A DNA stretch of 64,000 nucleotides from Variovorax sp. J22P240 (GTDB lineage: Bacteria; Pseudomonadota; Gammaproteobacteria; Burkholderiales; Burkholderiaceae_C). The position numbers were made by a program, and so were the translations under genes. The number at the start of each line of letters is the position of its first letter. Position 1 is the first letter of the stretch. The notes below the pieces were generated by a model. It did not search any database and was not told the origin of the DNA. It worked only from the letters and a program-made list of their open reading frames with translations. This document shows, one piece after another, positions 33,626 to 42,752 of this stretch. The DNA is taken from contig NZ_JASZYR010000005.1 in the NCBI RefSeq assembly GCF_030316855.1, positions 186,001-250,000 of the forward strand, given 5' to 3'.

Positions 33626-34618
33626 ATGCGCGCTCGTTCACGTCGTTCCTTTGCCATCCATGTCGCCGCCGCCCTCGGCGGCCTCGCGGTGTTCGCCGCG
33701 GCAGGGCCCGCGGCGGCGCAAGGCTACCCGGCTCGGCCGATCACCTTGATCGTTCCATGGGGTGCCGGTGGCGGTACCGATGCGACCGCTCGCATCGTCG
33801 GCAGCCTGCTCGAAAAAGAACTAGGCCAACCAGTGACGGTGGTGAATCGCACTGGCGGCAGCGGCGTGGTGGGTCATGCGGCCATCGCCTCCGCGGCGCC
33901 CGATGGCTACACCATCGGCCTTGCCACGGTCGAGATCGGCATGATGCATTGGCAGGGGCTGACCGAGCTGACCGGCGCGTCCTATACGCCCATCGGCCTC
34001 GTCAACGCCGATCCGGCCGGCGTCCAGGTGCGCGCCGATGCGCCCTACAAGAGCATCACCGAGCTCCTCGCAGCGATCAAGGCCAGCCCCGGCAAGATGA
34101 AGGCGTCGGGTACGGGGCAGGGCGGCATCTGGCATCTCGCCATCGCCGGCCTGCTGCGCGACCAGAAGATCGATCCGGCGGCCGTGCCCTGGGTGCCCAG
34201 CAACGGCGCCGCGCCGGGCCTGCAGGACATGGTGGCGGGCGGCGTCGACATCGCGCCGGTCTCGCTGCCGGAGGCGCGCTCGCTGATCGATGCCGGCAAG
34301 GTCAAGAGCCTTGTCATCATGAGTGACAAGCCGTCCGCGCTGTACCCCAACATACCGACGCTCAAGTCCGCCGTCGGCAGTGACTGGACGATGGCCGCGT
34401 GGCGCGGCATCGTCGCGCCCAAGGGAATCCCCAACGACGTCCGCGACAAGTTGAGTGCGGCGGTGAAGAAGGTCGCGGCCAGCAAGGACTACACCGACTT
34501 CATGGCGTCCCGGGGCTTCGGTGTGACCTACGCAGGCCCAGAGGATTTCGGCAAGTTCATGGCCAAGTCGGACGCCGAACTGGGCGCGACGATGAAGGCC
34601 GTCGGCATCGCGAAGTGA
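33626..34618 (+). CDS. tctC: Tripartite tricarboxylate transporter receptor (TctC/Bug)
   Basis: A 330-residue periplasmic receptor with a signal peptide ending near GPAAAQ. Bug/TctC marks: PARPITLIVPWGAGGGTDAT, NRTGGSGVVGHAAI, ASPGKMKASGTGQGGIWHLA, WVPSNGAAPGLQDMVAGGVD. AGAGGAG precedes the ATG at 33626. Unlike the other two Bug genes in the window it is directly followed by tctB (31 bp) and tctA, so this is a complete TTT transporter of citrate/carboxylate type. The ligand is not evident. Confidence 0.93.
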   Translation: MRARSRRSFAIHVAAALGGLAVFAAAGPAAAQGYPARPITLIVPWGAGGGTDATARIVGSLLEKELGQPVTVVNRTGGSGVVGHAAIASAAPDGYTIGLATVEIGMMHWQGLTELTGASYTPIGLVNADPAGVQVRADAPYKSITELLAAIKASPGKMKASGTGQGGIWHLAIAGLLRDQKIDPAAVPWVPSNGAAPGLQDMVAGGVDIAPVSLPEARSLIDAGKVKSLVIMSDKPSALYPNIPTLKSAVGSDWTMAAWRGIVAPKGIPNDVRDKLSAAVKKVAASKDYTDFMASRGFGVTYAGPEDFGKFMAKSDAELGATMKAVGIAK

Positions 34619-34649
34619 AGCGGCAACGCAAGGCGCCGGGCGCTCGGCG

Positions 34650-35123
34650 ATGAAACTCAACGACGCTGTCTTCGGCCTCCTGCTGCTGGTACTCGGCATC
34701 GCCGTCCTGGCGGTCGTGCAGGGTTACCCCAAGATCCCAGGCCAGCAGGTCGGCCCTTCGCTTTTTCCGGGGCTCATCGCCGTCGTGCTGTGCGTCTGCG
34801 GCGCCATCCTGCTGGTGCGTGGCTGGCGCGATCGGGCGTCGGTGCCCTGGGTCCAGGCCGGGCCCTGGATGCGCTCGCCCAGCCACGTGCTGGCGTTCTG
34901 CACGGTGATCGCCGGCGTCGTCTTCTACATCCTGGCCTCGGAAAAGCTCGGCTTCCTCATCACGTCCACCATCGTGCTGGCCGCGCTGATGTGGGCCCTG
35001 CGCGTGTCGCCCGGCCGCTCGGTGCTGATCGCGTTGATTGCATCGCTCGCCATCCATTTCGCGTTCTACAAGCTGTTGCGCGTCCCTCTTCCCTGGGGTG
35101 TGCTTACCCCTTACGCCTGGTAG
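34650..35123 (+). CDS. tctB: Tripartite tricarboxylate transporter small membrane subunit TctB
   Basis: A 157-residue protein with four predicted membrane helices, the usual size and topology of TctB. It starts MKLNDAVFGLLLLVLGIAVL and contains GYPKIPGQQVGPSLFPGLIA, a TctB-typical stretch, and ends LPWGVLTPYAW. It is required together with TctA for sodium- or proton-coupled uptake of the acid delivered by TctC. It lies between tctC and tctA with 31- and 6-bp gaps. Confidence 0.9.
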   Translation: MKLNDAVFGLLLLVLGIAVLAVVQGYPKIPGQQVGPSLFPGLIAVVLCVCGAILLVRGWRDRASVPWVQAGPWMRSPSHVLAFCTVIAGVVFYILASEKLGFLITSTIVLAALMWALRVSPGRSVLIALIASLAIHFAFYKLLRVPLPWGVLTPYAW

Positions 35124-35129
35124 CCGCCG

Positions 35130-36632
35130 ATGTCAGCCGCACTCGCGCAGGCGTTCTCGATGGTGTTCGAGCCTTACACCCTCATGGTGATGGTGATCGC
35201 CTCGCTGTACGGGCTCTTCGTCGGTGCCGTGCCGGGCCTGTCGGCCACCATGGCGGTGGCGCTGCTCGTGCCGATCACCTTCTTCATGGCGCCGATCCCG
35301 GCCATCGCTGCGATGGTGACTGCGACCGCGATGGCAATCTTCTCGGGCGACATCCCGGGCTGCCTGCTGCGCATTCCCGGCACCCCGGCCTCGGCCGCCT
35401 ACACCGACGAAGCCTTTGCGATGACGCGCAAAGGCCAGGCCGAAGTCGCGCTCGGCGCCGGACTGGTGTTCTCGGCGGTTGGCGGGCTCTTCGGCACCGC
35501 GGTGCTGATCCTCGCGTCGCCGGCGTTGGCCGACTTCGCGCTTCACTTCAGTTCCTTCGAGTACTTCTGGCTGGTGCTGCTGGGGCTCACCTGCGCGGTG
35601 TTCATCTCTTCCGACCGGCCGCTCAAGGGCGTTGTGACACTGATGCTGGGCCTGCTCGTCGCCTGCGTAGGACTCGGCAACCCGGCGGGCTTTCCGCGCT
35701 TCACCTTCGGCAACACCGAGATGACGGGCGGCATCGGGATGATCCCGATGATGATCGGCATGTTCGCGATCTCGGAGGTCATCCGGTACGCGGTCGACAC
35801 CCTGCCGCCCGCCGAACTGGCGGTCGAGAAGGTGGGGAGCGTGCTGAAGGGCCAGTGGGCGCTGGCGAAGAAGTACCCCGTGCAGATCCTGCGTGGCAGC
35901 TCGCTCGGCACGCTGGTGGGCGCGTTGCCGGGCGCGGGCGCCGACATCGCGGCATGGATGTCGTACGCGATGAGCAAGAAGTTCTCGAAAGAGCCGGAGA
36001 AGTTCGGCACCGGCCACGTCGAGGGCATCGTCGAATCCGGCTCTGCGAACAACAGCGCCCTGGCCGGCGCCTGGATTCCGGCGCTCGTGTTCGGCATTCC
36101 GGGCGACTCGATCACGGCCATCGTGATCGGTGTGCTCTACATGAAGAACCTGAATCCCGGACCGACGCTGTTCACCACCAATCCGCAGAACATCTATGCG
36201 GTGTTCATGCTGTTCGTCATCGCGAACATCATCATGATTCCGCTGGGCATCCTGTGCATCAAGGTGGCCAAGCGCATTCTTCGCGTGCCGCGCAATGTGC
36301 TGATGCCGCTGATCCTGCTGTTCTGCATCGTCGGCACCTTCGCCATCAACAATTCGCTGTTCGACGTCGGCGTCATGCTCGCGGCGGGGGTGGTGGCCTA
36401 CCTGCTCGAGGAAAACGGGTTCCCCATCGCGCCGGCCATCCTCGGTGTGGTGCTCGGCGGCATGCTGGAGGAGAACTTCATCACCTCCATGATCAAGTCC
36501 GACGGCAACCTGATGAGCTTCGTGACGCGGCCGATCGCTGCCTCCTTGGCCGTTGTCTCGGTGCTGGTCTGGGTGGTGCCCTTGCTGCGCCGCCTGCTGA
36601 GATCGCGGGGGGCCGCGGCGGCCGGTTCATAG
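35130..36632 (+). CDS. tctA: Tripartite tricarboxylate transporter large permease TctA
   Basis: A 500-residue inner-membrane permease with about 11-12 hydrophobic segments. TctA signatures are GLFVGAVPGLSATMAVALLV near the N-terminus, FSGDIPGCLLRIPGTPASAA, SLGTLVGALPGAGADIAAWM, VESGSANNSALAGAWIPAL and FGIPGDSITAIVIGVLYMK. The two Gly-Pro-Gly-rich repeats form the transport core. It ends the tctCBA operon. The next gene, CaiB/BaiF, is convergent. Confidence 0.94.
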   Translation: MSAALAQAFSMVFEPYTLMVMVIASLYGLFVGAVPGLSATMAVALLVPITFFMAPIPAIAAMVTATAMAIFSGDIPGCLLRIPGTPASAAYTDEAFAMTRKGQAEVALGAGLVFSAVGGLFGTAVLILASPALADFALHFSSFEYFWLVLLGLTCAVFISSDRPLKGVVTLMLGLLVACVGLGNPAGFPRFTFGNTEMTGGIGMIPMMIGMFAISEVIRYAVDTLPPAELAVEKVGSVLKGQWALAKKYPVQILRGSSLGTLVGALPGAGADIAAWMSYAMSKKFSKEPEKFGTGHVEGIVESGSANNSALAGAWIPALVFGIPGDSITAIVIGVLYMKNLNPGPTLFTTNPQNIYAVFMLFVIANIIMIPLGILCIKVAKRILRVPRNVLMPLILLFCIVGTFAINNSLFDVGVMLAAGVVAYLLEENGFPIAPAILGVVLGGMLEENFITSMIKSDGNLMSFVTRPIAASLAVVSVLVWVVPLLRRLLRSRGAAAAGS

Positions 36633-36656
36633 GCCGTCGGCGGCGCGCGGGCGCGA

Positions 36657-37793
36657 TCAGGAGGCGTCGGAGTCGACGAAGCGATCGCCCGGCGTCAGCG
36701 GCACATGGCGGTAGCTCGCCGGCGTGCGGCTGAGCTTGATAGGCGATGCCACGCCGCGATAACCGCCCTCCAGCTCGACCACCATGCCGCGGTGGGCCGT
36801 GTGCGGATGCTCCAGCGCCGCGTCCACCGACAGCACTGGCGCGGCGGGTACGCCGGCAGCCATCAGCGTCTCGACCAGCGTGCGGCCATCGAAGTCCGCC
36901 AGTGCGGCTTCGAGCCGCTGCTTGAGCCCTTCGCGGTGAATCGAGCGCGCGCCGGCGGTGCGGTAGAGCGGATCGTCCGCGAGCGCCGGCAGTCCGATGC
37001 AGGCACAGAAGCTGGCGAACTGCCGGTCGTTGCCAACCGCGACGAAGATGGGGTCCGTGCGGGTCGCGAGTGCGTCGTAGGGGTAGATATTGGGATGCGC
37101 ATTGCCGGTGCGCCGGGGCATCGCGCCATCCATGAACCAGTTCGCCGCATGCGGGTGCAGCAGTGAAAGGCCGCTGTCGTACAGCGCCGCCTCGATGAAC
37201 TGGCCCTGGCCGCTGCGCGTGCGCTCCTGCAGCGCGAGCAGCACGCCGATCGTCGCGTTGAGGCCGGTGACCATGTCGACCACCGGCAAGCCCACGCGCA
37301 ATGGGCCGCCATCGGCCTCGCCGTTGATGCTCATGATCCCGGTCATCGCCTGCACGGCGGCGTCGTAGCCTGGCAGGGCGCCGAGCGGGCCATCGGCGCC
37401 GAAGCCCGAGACGCGGCACCAGATCAGGCGCGGAAAGCGGCTTGAGAGTTCGTCGTAGCCGATGCCCCACCGCTCCATGGTGCCGGTCTTGAAGTTCTCG
37501 ATCAGCACGTCCGCCTCGGCCACCAGTTTCAGCAGCGCGTCGCGCCCCTCGGCGCTTCCGAGGTCGAGCGCCATGGTGCGCTTGTTGCGGTTGAGCCCGT
37601 GGTAGTAGGAGGCCACACCTTCCTTGAAGGGTGGCCCCCAGGTGCGTGTGTCGTCGCCCTGCGGCGGCTCGACCTTGAGCACGTCGGCGCCGTGGTCGCC
37701 GAGGATCTGGCCGCAGTAGGGGCCGCCGAGGATGCGCGAGATGTCGAGCACGCGGATGCCGGCCAGTGCGCCGGTCTTGGCAGTCGGGGTCAT
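36657..37793 (-). CDS. CaiB/BaiF family CoA transferase
   Basis: A 378-residue class III CoA transferase. Family phrases include GIRVLDISRILGGPYCGQIL, GDHGADVLKVEPPQGDDTRT, NRNKRTMALDLGSAEGRDAL, ADVLIENFKTGTMERWGIGY (with the catalytic Asp expected just after) and SGFGADGPLGALPGYDAAVQ. These enzymes move CoA between carboxylic acids. It is the third gene of a minus-strand operon with an AidB-like acyl-CoA dehydrogenase and a Bug receptor, which together suggest uptake, activation and oxidation of an acid. The substrate is unknown. No strong ribosome-binding site precedes the ATG. Confidence 0.92.
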   Translation of the reverse strand: MTPTAKTGALAGIRVLDISRILGGPYCGQILGDHGADVLKVEPPQGDDTRTWGPPFKEGVASYYHGLNRNKRTMALDLGSAEGRDALLKLVAEADVLIENFKTGTMERWGIGYDELSSRFPRLIWCRVSGFGADGPLGALPGYDAAVQAMTGIMSINGEADGGPLRVGLPVVDMVTGLNATIGVLLALQERTRSGQGQFIEAALYDSGLSLLHPHAANWFMDGAMPRRTGNAHPNIYPYDALATRTDPIFVAVGNDRQFASFCACIGLPALADDPLYRTAGARSIHREGLKQRLEAALADFDGRTLVETLMAAGVPAAPVLSVDAALEHPHTAHRGMVVELEGGYRGVASPIKLSRTPASYRHVPLTPGDRFVDSDAS

Positions 37794-37815
37794 GATGATC
37801 TTTCTACGAGCTTGT

Positions 37816-38802
37816 TCAGTCCAGCTGCGCGCCGGACTGCTTGACGACGGATGACCATTTCGTCACCTGCGCTCCGATGTACTTGCCCAGCTGTTCGGGC
37901 GTGCTCGAAGGCGCCGGCTCCAGGCCCTGCGAGGCGAACAACTGCTTGACCTTGGGCGTGGCGAGCGCGTCCGCGAAGGCCTTGTTGAGCTTCGCGACCG
38001 TGGCCGGCGGCGTGCCAGCCGGTGCCACGATGCCGAAGAACACGCTGACGTCGTAGCCCGTGACGCCCTGCTCGGCCAGCGTCGGGAGGTCGGGCAGTGC
38101 CTGCGAGCGCTGGGCCGTGGCGATGCCGAGCGCGCGCAGCTTGCCTGCCTTGACGTACGGCAGCGCGGTCAGCACGTCCGTGAAGCTCATCGACACCTGG
38201 CCGCCCAGCAAGTCGTTGAGCGCCGGGCCGGTGCCCTTGTACGGGACGTGCTGCAGGTCGGTGCCGGCGATGCCGTTGAAGAGCACGCCCGCCAGGTGCG
38301 AGGAGGCGCCGTTGCCCGACGACGCGTAGCTCAGCTTGCCCGGGTGGGCCTTGGCATAGGCGATGAGCTCGCGCACATCCTTCGCCGGCACGGCGGGGTT
38401 CACGACCAGGATGTTGGGCAGGTGGCCGATCTGGATCACCGGCGTGAAGCTCTTCACCGGGTCGTAGTTGATCTTGCGATAGAGACTGGCGTTGATCGCC
38501 AGCGGTCCGGAGGTACCGAACAGCAGCGTGTGGCCGTCGGCCTCGGCGCGCGCCACGTAGTCGGCGCCGATGTTGCCGCCGGCGCCGGCGCGGTTCTCCA
38601 CGATCATGGGCTGGCCCAGGTGGTCCTTGATCTCGGCCGCGAGCGTGCGCGCCATCGCGTCGGTGGGGCCGCCCGGCGGAAACGGCACGACCAGCGTCAC
38701 CGGCTTGGTCGGGAACGTCTGCGCGTGGGCCGTCGACACGACGGGCAGCGCAGGCATGGCCGCGACGCAGGCGGCAAGGGCAAAGGTCTTGAGCAGTTTC
38801 AT
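37816..38802 (-). CDS. Bug/TctC family substrate-binding protein
   Basis: A 328-residue periplasmic receptor with signal peptide (MKLLKTFALAACVAAMPALP, cleavage near AHAQ). Bug signatures: PTKPVTLVVPFPPGGPTDAM, ENRAGAGGNIGADYVARA, GKLSYASSGNGASSHLAGVL, HVPYKGTGPALNDLLGGQVS. It sits between the acyl-CoA dehydrogenase (45 bp upstream) and CaiB/BaiF (22 bp downstream) genes, so its ligand is probably the acid that these enzymes metabolise. No tctA/tctB belongs to this operon; it may use the permease at 34650-36632, which lies just beyond, or one elsewhere. Confidence 0.93.
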   Translation of the reverse strand: MKLLKTFALAACVAAMPALPVVSTAHAQTFPTKPVTLVVPFPPGGPTDAMARTLAAEIKDHLGQPMIVENRAGAGGNIGADYVARAEADGHTLLFGTSGPLAINASLYRKINYDPVKSFTPVIQIGHLPNILVVNPAVPAKDVRELIAYAKAHPGKLSYASSGNGASSHLAGVLFNGIAGTDLQHVPYKGTGPALNDLLGGQVSMSFTDVLTALPYVKAGKLRALGIATAQRSQALPDLPTLAEQGVTGYDVSVFFGIVAPAGTPPATVAKLNKAFADALATPKVKQLFASQGLEPAPSSTPEQLGKYIGAQVTKWSSVVKQSGAQLD

Positions 38803-38847
38803 GGTTGTCTCCTTGATGTGTGTCTCTTGTGATGGATCCGCCGGGCT

Positions 38848-40575
38848 TCAGGCCACCACGGCCACCTTGGCCGGCGCCGCAGCGATGTCGGTGTTCCAGG
38901 ACTCGGGCACGCCGTCCGCGTTCAGCGGATCGCGCGGCAGCACGCGATGCAGCAGCACCAGCTGCGCCCACTGGATGCGCTGCGCCGAGCCGGCGCGCGA
39001 ACCTTCCCAGGCCATCGCGATCGCACTGCAGGTGTGATACAGCGCCGACGCGGCCTGGCGTGCCATCGGCTCGCCGCCGTCTTGCGAAGCGCGGTCGGCC
39101 AGCGCGGCTGCGCGCACCAGCGCATCGCGCAGTGCGGCAGCGAATGCCGGCGCCACCACGGTCTGGTCCAGCAGCATGGAGAAATGGTCCTGCAGCGCGG
39201 GCAGCGAGTTCTCCCGCTTGACGGCGCGCAGCACGTCGAGCGCGACGATGTTGCTGGTGCCTTCCCAGATCGAGCCCAGATGCGCATCGCGCACCAGTCG
39301 CGGATCGGCCCATTCCTCGATGTAGCCGCAACCGCCGCGCACTTCCATCGCATCGCCCGTCACCTTGCGGGCGTCGCGGCAGGCGCGGAACTTGATCAGC
39401 GGCGTGAGGATGCGCAGCAGGGGGTAGGCGGTCTTGTCGCCGCCGTCGGAGCGCGCGAGCGCCAGCGCGGTCTGGAACACCATCGTGCGCGCTTGCTCGG
39501 CCGGCAGCCGCAGCTTGGTCAGCTGTCGCTGCATCAGCGGCATGTCCGCGAGGCGCTTGCCGAAGGCGCGGCGTTCGCTCGCGATGTATTCGGCCTCCGC
39601 CACGGCACGGCGCATCAGGCCGGCGGCGCGCACGCCGTTCGACAGGCGCGAGTTGTTGACCATGTCTGCCATCTGCTGGAAGCCCCGGCCCGCCTCGCCG
39701 ACCAGGTAGGCCACCGCGCCTTCGAGGCGGATCTCGCCGCTGGCCATCGAACGCGTGCCCATCTTGTCCTTGAGACGCAGGATCCGGTAGTGGTTGGCGC
39801 TGCCATCGTCGAGCCGCTTCGGCAGCAGGAACAGCGACACGCCCTTCATGCCGGCCGGCGCGTCGTCGGCACGTGCGAGCACCATCGCGAAATCGGCGTC
39901 GGGGTTGGAGCAGAACCACTTGTCGCCGCTCAGGCGCCACTGCCCGGCTTCGTCCTGCCAGGCGCGCGTGACGGTCGCGGCAATGTCGGAGCCGGCGGCC
40001 TGCTCGGTCATGAACATCGCGCCCTGCGCCAGCGTGTCGAAGTCCAGCGACTGGAAGCGCGGGAGGAAGCGCTCGACCAGTTCAGGGCTGCCGAACTTCT
40101 TGAGCGTGCGGGCCAGCGAATCGGTCATCGAGACCGGGCAGCACAGCCCGAACTCGGCCTGCACGAAGAGATAGGTCAGCACGTACTTGACCAGCGGCGG
40201 CATCTTGCCTTTCCAGCCCAGCGTCTCTTCGCGGTGCGACATCGCGGCCAGACCGAACTCGCTCAGCGCCAGGCGCTCCATCTCGACGTAGGCCGCATGC
40301 TTGATGACCTTCTGGTCGTCGATGCCGGTGCGCGTGCGCAGCTGCAGGGTGGGCGGGTTGTGGTCCGCCACTTGCGCCAGCTCGTCGAGCCGGCCGCCGG
40401 CCAGCGCGCCGAGCCGCTCGAAGTGTGGCTGCATGTGCTGCAGCAACTCGGGCGGGAGGTACAGCGCGAGCAGCTTGTGCAGCTCGGTGTCGGTGGTGAA
40501 GAGGTTCTGCCCGTGGCGGTCGGGCACGGGGTGGGCGGTGGTGTTTCCGGTCGGTGCTGCGGTGCGGGTGCTCAT
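38848..40575 (-). CDS. AidB-like acyl-CoA dehydrogenase
   Basis: A 575-residue FAD-dependent acyl-CoA dehydrogenase family protein. It resembles AidB in length and in FMTEQAAGSDIAATVTRA, LSGDKWFCSNPDADFAMVLA, LKDKMGTRSMASGEI, VTGDAMEVRGGCGYIEEW and HLGSIWEGTSNIVALDVLR. The start at 40575 follows AAGGAGA. AidB binds DNA in E. coli, but here the gene heads an operon with a Bug receptor and a CoA transferase and is divergent from a LysR regulator, so a catabolic role is more likely. The C-terminal extension is Ala-rich. Confidence 0.88.
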   Translation of the reverse strand: MSTRTAAPTGNTTAHPVPDRHGQNLFTTDTELHKLLALYLPPELLQHMQPHFERLGALAGGRLDELAQVADHNPPTLQLRTRTGIDDQKVIKHAAYVEMERLALSEFGLAAMSHREETLGWKGKMPPLVKYVLTYLFVQAEFGLCCPVSMTDSLARTLKKFGSPELVERFLPRFQSLDFDTLAQGAMFMTEQAAGSDIAATVTRAWQDEAGQWRLSGDKWFCSNPDADFAMVLARADDAPAGMKGVSLFLLPKRLDDGSANHYRILRLKDKMGTRSMASGEIRLEGAVAYLVGEAGRGFQQMADMVNNSRLSNGVRAAGLMRRAVAEAEYIASERRAFGKRLADMPLMQRQLTKLRLPAEQARTMVFQTALALARSDGGDKTAYPLLRILTPLIKFRACRDARKVTGDAMEVRGGCGYIEEWADPRLVRDAHLGSIWEGTSNIVALDVLRAVKRENSLPALQDHFSMLLDQTVVAPAFAAALRDALVRAAALADRASQDGGEPMARQAASALYHTCSAIAMAWEGSRAGSAQRIQWAQLVLLHRVLPRDPLNADGVPESWNTDIAAAPAKVAVVA

Positions 40576-40627
40576 GGCCTGTCTCCTTGGGCCGTCATCT
40601 TTGAGCGTTCGACGATTTCTGTCCAAT

Positions 40628-40653
40628 ATCAGATTGGTCTCGATTGATCTGAT
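40628..40653. promoter_or_regulatory. Inverted repeat in the LysR/acyl-CoA dehydrogenase divergent promoter
   Basis: ATCAGAT (40628-40634) and ATCTGAT (40647-40653) are perfect inverted arms with a 12-bp spacer, lying between the divergent genes. The length and the T-N11-A pattern inside suit a LysR-type regulator site. The LysR gene 36 bp away is the likely source of the protein. Confidence 0.6.
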
Positions 40654-40688
40654 TTGCCTATTGTGAAAAACTGCGCCGCATGGAACGA

Positions 40689-41579
40689 ATGGAACTTCGA
40701 CATCTGCGCTATTTCGTCGTGCTGGCGAAAGAGCTTCACTTCGGCCGCGCGGCGCGACGGCTCGCGATCTCCCAGCCTCCGCTGAGCGTCGCGATCCGGC
40801 AGCTGGAAGAGGCCGTGGGCGCGCGCCTGTTCGACCGCAACAGCAAGGAGGTGCGCCTCACGCCGGCCGGCGAAGCGTTGCAGGCCTCGGCCACCGTCTT
40901 GCTGCGTCAGGCCGAGGAGGCCGCGCTGCAGGCGCGTGACGTGTCACTGGGCTCGGCCGGGCGGCTGCGCATCGGCTTCGTCGGCGCGATGCTCTACCGC
41001 GGACTGCCGCCGGCGCTGCGCAAGTTCCAGGCGAAGCACCCGGCGGTTCGGGTCACGATGGTCGAGCTCAATTCGGGGGAGCAGATCGTCGAGTTGCTGC
41101 ACGACCGGCTGGATCTCGGCTTCGTGCACACCAGCCGCATGCCGGCGGAGCTGCGGCACGTGCTGCTGGTGTCGGAACCTTTCGTGGCCTGTCTCCCGGT
41201 CGATCACCGGCTGGCGCGGCGGCGCACGGTGTCCACCGCGAGCCTGCGCGACGAGCCCTTCGTCCTGTTCTCGCGCAGCGTTTCGCCTGACTATCACGAG
41301 CGCATCCTGTCCATCTGCGCGCAGGCCGGCTTCCGGCCCGAGGTCCGCCACGAGGTGCGGCACTGGCTGTCGGTGGTGTCGCTGGTCTCGCAGGGCATGG
41401 GCGTGGCGCTGGTGCCGAGCGCAATGCGGCACACGGCGCTGCGTGGCGCGGTGTTCAGGCCGCTGGAGGAAGAGGTCGCGCGGTCCGAAGCGTTCTGCGT
41501 GTGGCGCGACGGGCCGGAGAATGCCGTGGTGCAGGGCTTCCTGCGTGCGATGCAGGTCGACCCGTCCGCGGCGGCCTAG
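40689..41579 (+). CDS. LysR family transcriptional regulator
   Basis: A 296-residue LysR regulator. The N-terminal helix-turn-helix is MELRHLRYFVVLAKELHFGR, then RRLAISQPPLSVAIRQLEE and LFDRNSKEVRLTPAGEALQ. The effector domain includes GRLRIGFVGAMLYRGLPPAL and LVSQGMGVALVPSAM, similar to CatM/BenM-type regulators of aromatic or carboxylic acid catabolism. The ATG at 40689 gives the standard start; one at 40680 is in frame. Divergent from the acyl-CoA dehydrogenase operon, with an inverted repeat between. Its 3' end overlaps the kinase gene by 4 bp, convergently. Confidence 0.92.
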   Translation: MELRHLRYFVVLAKELHFGRAARRLAISQPPLSVAIRQLEEAVGARLFDRNSKEVRLTPAGEALQASATVLLRQAEEAALQARDVSLGSAGRLRIGFVGAMLYRGLPPALRKFQAKHPAVRVTMVELNSGEQIVELLHDRLDLGFVHTSRMPAELRHVLLVSEPFVACLPVDHRLARRRTVSTASLRDEPFVLFSRSVSPDYHERILSICAQAGFRPEVRHEVRHWLSVVSLVSQGMGVALVPSAMRHTALRGAVFRPLEEEVARSEAFCVWRDGPENAVVQGFLRAMQVDPSAAA

Positions 41580-42622
41580 GCGTAGAGGGGCTCTTCTTCC
41601 ATCGACTCGCACTGGTCCTGCAGCATCTGGATCTGCCCCTTCCAGTAGTCGCTCGATCCGAACCACGGGAAGTTGATCGGAAAGATCGGGTCTTCCCAGC
41701 GCCGCGCCAGCCATGCGCTGTAGTGGATGAGGCGCAGGGTGCGCAGCGGCTCGATCAGTGCGAGCTCGCGCCGGTCGAAGTCGCGGAACTGTTCGTAGCC
41801 GTCGAGCAGCCCGCTCAATTGGGTGGTGCGCTGCGCGCGGTCGCCGGACAGCAGCATCCAGAGATCCTGCACGGCGAAGCCGGTGCGTGTGTCGTCGAGA
41901 TCGACGAAGTGCGGGCCGCCGTCGGGCCGGTCGGTCGGCGTCCAGAGGATGTTGCCGGGATGCACGTCGCCGTGCAGTCGCAGCTTCTTCAGGGCCGGGT
42001 CCGCAGCCTGCGAGTTGGTGCCGAGCGCAGTGGTCGAGATCTTCTCGAAGGCGGCGTTGCAGGCTGTTTCCCATTCGCGCTGCACGTCGAGCGGCACCAT
42101 GTCGTGGCCCAGCAGCCAGTCGCGCGATGCGATGCCGAAGGTCTGCAGGTCCAGCGCCGGCCGCGATGCGAAGGGCTTTCGTGCCCCGACCGCGTGGATG
42201 CGCGCGAGAAAGCGCCCGACCCATTCGAGCACCTCGAAATCGTCCAGCTCCGGCGCGCGTCCGCCACGGTAGGGACTCACGCTGAATGCGAAGCCGCCAT
42301 GGCGGTGCAACGTCTCGCCATCGACCGCGATCGGCGCCACCGCAGGCACTTCGGCGGCGGCGAGCTCGAGCGAGAAGCCGTGTTCCTCGAGGATGTCTTC
42401 ATCGGACCAGCGCCCGGGCCGGTAGAACTTGACGACCACTGCGCTGCGGTCTTCCAGGTAGACCTGGTAGACGCGATTCTCGTAGGAGTTCAGCGCGGTC
42501 AACCGGCCGTCGCCGTGCAGGCCGAGCGTTGCGAGCGCATCGAGCACGACGTCGGGCGTCAGGGTTTCGTAGGGATGACCGGCCGAAGCCGCATCGGGAG
42601 GAGGGGTAGTTGAAGGGGCCAC
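41576..42622 (-). CDS. srkA: Stress response serine/threonine kinase (SrkA/YihE-like)
   Basis: A 348-residue protein of the choline-kinase/APH fold. Key features are YENRVYQVYLEDRSAVVVKF (nucleotide-binding lobe), the catalytic loop LRLHGDVHPGNILW and the metal-binding HFVDLDDTRTGFAVQDLWML. E. coli SrkA (YihE) phosphorylates Ser/Thr and counters stress-induced death. The start is uncertain: no ATG fits, and the GTG at 42622 is chosen because homology begins soon after (ETLTPDVVLDALATLGLHG). It is divergent from napE and converges with the LysR gene. Confidence 0.88.
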   Translation of the reverse strand: MAPSTTPPPDAASAGHPYETLTPDVVLDALATLGLHGDGRLTALNSYENRVYQVYLEDRSAVVVKFYRPGRWSDEDILEEHGFSLELAAAEVPAVAPIAVDGETLHRHGGFAFSVSPYRGGRAPELDDFEVLEWVGRFLARIHAVGARKPFASRPALDLQTFGIASRDWLLGHDMVPLDVQREWETACNAAFEKISTTALGTNSQAADPALKKLRLHGDVHPGNILWTPTDRPDGGPHFVDLDDTRTGFAVQDLWMLLSGDRAQRTTQLSGLLDGYEQFRDFDRRELALIEPLRTLRLIHYSAWLARRWEDPIFPINFPWFGSSDYWKGQIQMLQDQCESMEEEPLYA

Positions 42623-42662
42623 GGCGACATTGTCGGCGCTGGCCGTTGCACCTTTGGGCAAA

Positions 42663-42691
42663 TTGACACTGCCAGGGCTTCGGAGAAGAAT
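42663..42691 (+). promoter_or_regulatory. Possible sigma70 promoter of the nap-ccm block
   Basis: TTGACA (42663-42668) and AAGAAT (42686-42691) with a 17-bp spacer lie 62 bp before the napE start. The -35 is perfect and the -10 matches 4 of 6. No FNR (TTGAT-N4-ATCAA) or NarL-like site was found in the srkA-napE gap, so anaerobic control is not apparent. Confidence 0.45.
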
Positions 42692-42752
42692 GAATTCGAC
42701 TTTCTCGGTTCCTGGCCCGGCATTCTTGCGCAGCCCACCATGGAGGAGACCT

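Noticed and set aside
42623..42752. FNR or NarL sites controlling napE
   Set aside because: No TTGAT-N4-ATCAA or close variant is present; only a plain sigma70-like promoter can be proposed.
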